A stretch of DNA of 6,023 nt. Source: Desulfobulbaceae bacterium (GTDB lineage: Bacteria > Desulfobacterota > Desulfobulbia > Desulfobulbales > Desulfobulbaceae). The notes under the pieces were generated by a model, which had not been told where the DNA came from, searched no databases, and worked only from the letters and a program-made list of their open reading frames with translations. Positions within the stretch are counted from its first letter, which is position 1. Every line of letters starts with the position of its first letter. Shown here in pieces: positions 5,498 to 6,023 of this stretch. The translations under genes were made by a program, and so were the position numbers. Location of the stretch: contig JALSNT010000653.1 in the NCBI GenBank assembly GCA_026986885.1, forward strand, positions 1 to 6,023, in the 5' to 3' direction.

Positions 5498-6023
5498 ATG
5501 AACTATCAACAGGCCTGGACCTTTCTCAATAACCTGCAGTTTTTCAAGATCAAGCTGGGTCTTGATGCCATGACCACCTTTCTTGGCCGGGTGGGCAACC
5601 CGCATCGCAGGCTTATATGCATCCATATCGGCGGCACCAACGGCAAGGGCTCTGTTGCCGCAACCCTGCTCTCCATCCTGACGGCCGCCGGATACAAAGT
5701 CGGCCTGTACACCTCGCCGCACTTAAGTGATGTGCGGGAACGCTTTCGCATCGGCGACGATTTTATCTCCAGAGATGATTTTGCCCGGCTGGCAACGGTC
5801 ATACAAAATGTTCTTGCCGGTGAACAGATCACCTATTTCGAGTTTACCACCACTCTGGCCATGCTCTGGTTTGCCGAGCAGAACGTTGATCTGGCCATTA
5901 TGGAGGTGGGCATGGGCGGCCGCCTGGATGCGACCAACGTAATAACGCCGCTGGTCTCGGTTATCACCAACGTTTCCATGGACCATGAGCAGTACCTGGG
6001 AACAACCCTTGCCGAGGTTGCCG
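5498..6023 (+). CDS. folC: Dihydrofolate/folylpolyglutamate synthase, N-terminal part
   Basis: FolC adds glutamate to dihydropteroate and to reduced folates using ATP, in the cytoplasm. The gene runs off the right edge after 175 codons. Diagnostic segments are the P-loop GGTNGKGS (45-52), LYTSPHL (70-76) with the usual RERFRI after it, FEFTTTLAM (114-122), the Mur-ligase-type MEVGMGGRLDATN (135-147), and TNVSMDHEQYLG (157-168). The N-terminus MNYQQAWTFLNNLQFFKIKLGLD fits the family, so ATG 5498 is chosen although no good Shine-Dalgarno sequence precedes it. The frame stays open upstream back to hicA, with GTG 5474 as a possible alternative start. GC is back to about 60% in a sampled line. This gene probably followed the helicase directly before hicBA arrived (inference). 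Confidence 0.93.
   Translation, partial: MNYQQAWTFLNNLQFFKIKLGLDAMTTFLGRVGNPHRRLICIHIGGTNGKGSVAATLLSILTAAGYKVGLYTSPHLSDVRERFRIGDDFISRDDFARLATVIQNVLAGEQITYFEFTTTLAMLWFAEQNVDLAIMEVGMGGRLDATNVITPLVSVITNVSMDHEQYLGTTLAEVA

Noticed and set aside
5480..5986. Minus-strand open frames opposite the beginning of folC
   Set aside because: The plus strand encodes an unmistakable FolC, with GTNGKGS and MEVGMGGRLDATN in one frame.

Overview
This window looks like ordinary chromosome from a moderately GC-rich Gram-negative bacterium. My best guess is a sulfate-reducer-like Desulfobacterota (formerly Deltaproteobacteria, perhaps Desulfobulbales). That guess rests on the style of the NagZ, the PcrA-like helicase, the FolC and the 138-aa conserved protein, judged from memory without a search.

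Layout. At the left edge (1-391, minus) is the N-terminal part of a family 3 glycoside hydrolase of the NagZ type. A roughly 230-bp intergenic region follows. It carries a good sigma-54-like site and an alternative sigma-70-like site, both pointing right, a small inverted repeat and one perfect DnaA box. It leads into a cytoplasmic diguanylate cyclase (627-1628, plus) with an intact GGDEF signature and I-site. Tail-to-tail with it is a leftward pair: a small conserved protein of unknown function (2221-2637) whose 3' end overlaps the start of a class I SAM-dependent methyltransferase (1635-2234). The pair is driven by a near-consensus promoter in a 109-bp divergent region. The same region probably contains the promoter of a rightward UvrD/Rep/PcrA-type helicase (2747-4963). 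Downstream sits a compact, AT-rich hicBA toxin-antitoxin pair (5004-5418), then a GC-rich imperfect inverted repeat and the start of folC (5498 to the right edge).

How the genes relate. Most of the window is housekeeping or signalling: cell-wall recycling (NagZ), c-di-GMP synthesis, DNA repair helicase, folate metabolism (FolC). These do not form one pathway. The hicBA pair is the only clearly accessory module. Its base composition (about 32% GC for hicB and 40% for hicA by hand count) contrasts with 53-63% in sampled lines of its neighbours, which suggests recent acquisition. I did not find a convincing undescribed system. The most useful leads are the sigma-54-like promoter of the diguanylate cyclase, the possibly leaderless helicase transcript, the overlapping unknown-protein/methyltransferase pair, and the hicBA insertion with its flanking inverted repeats.
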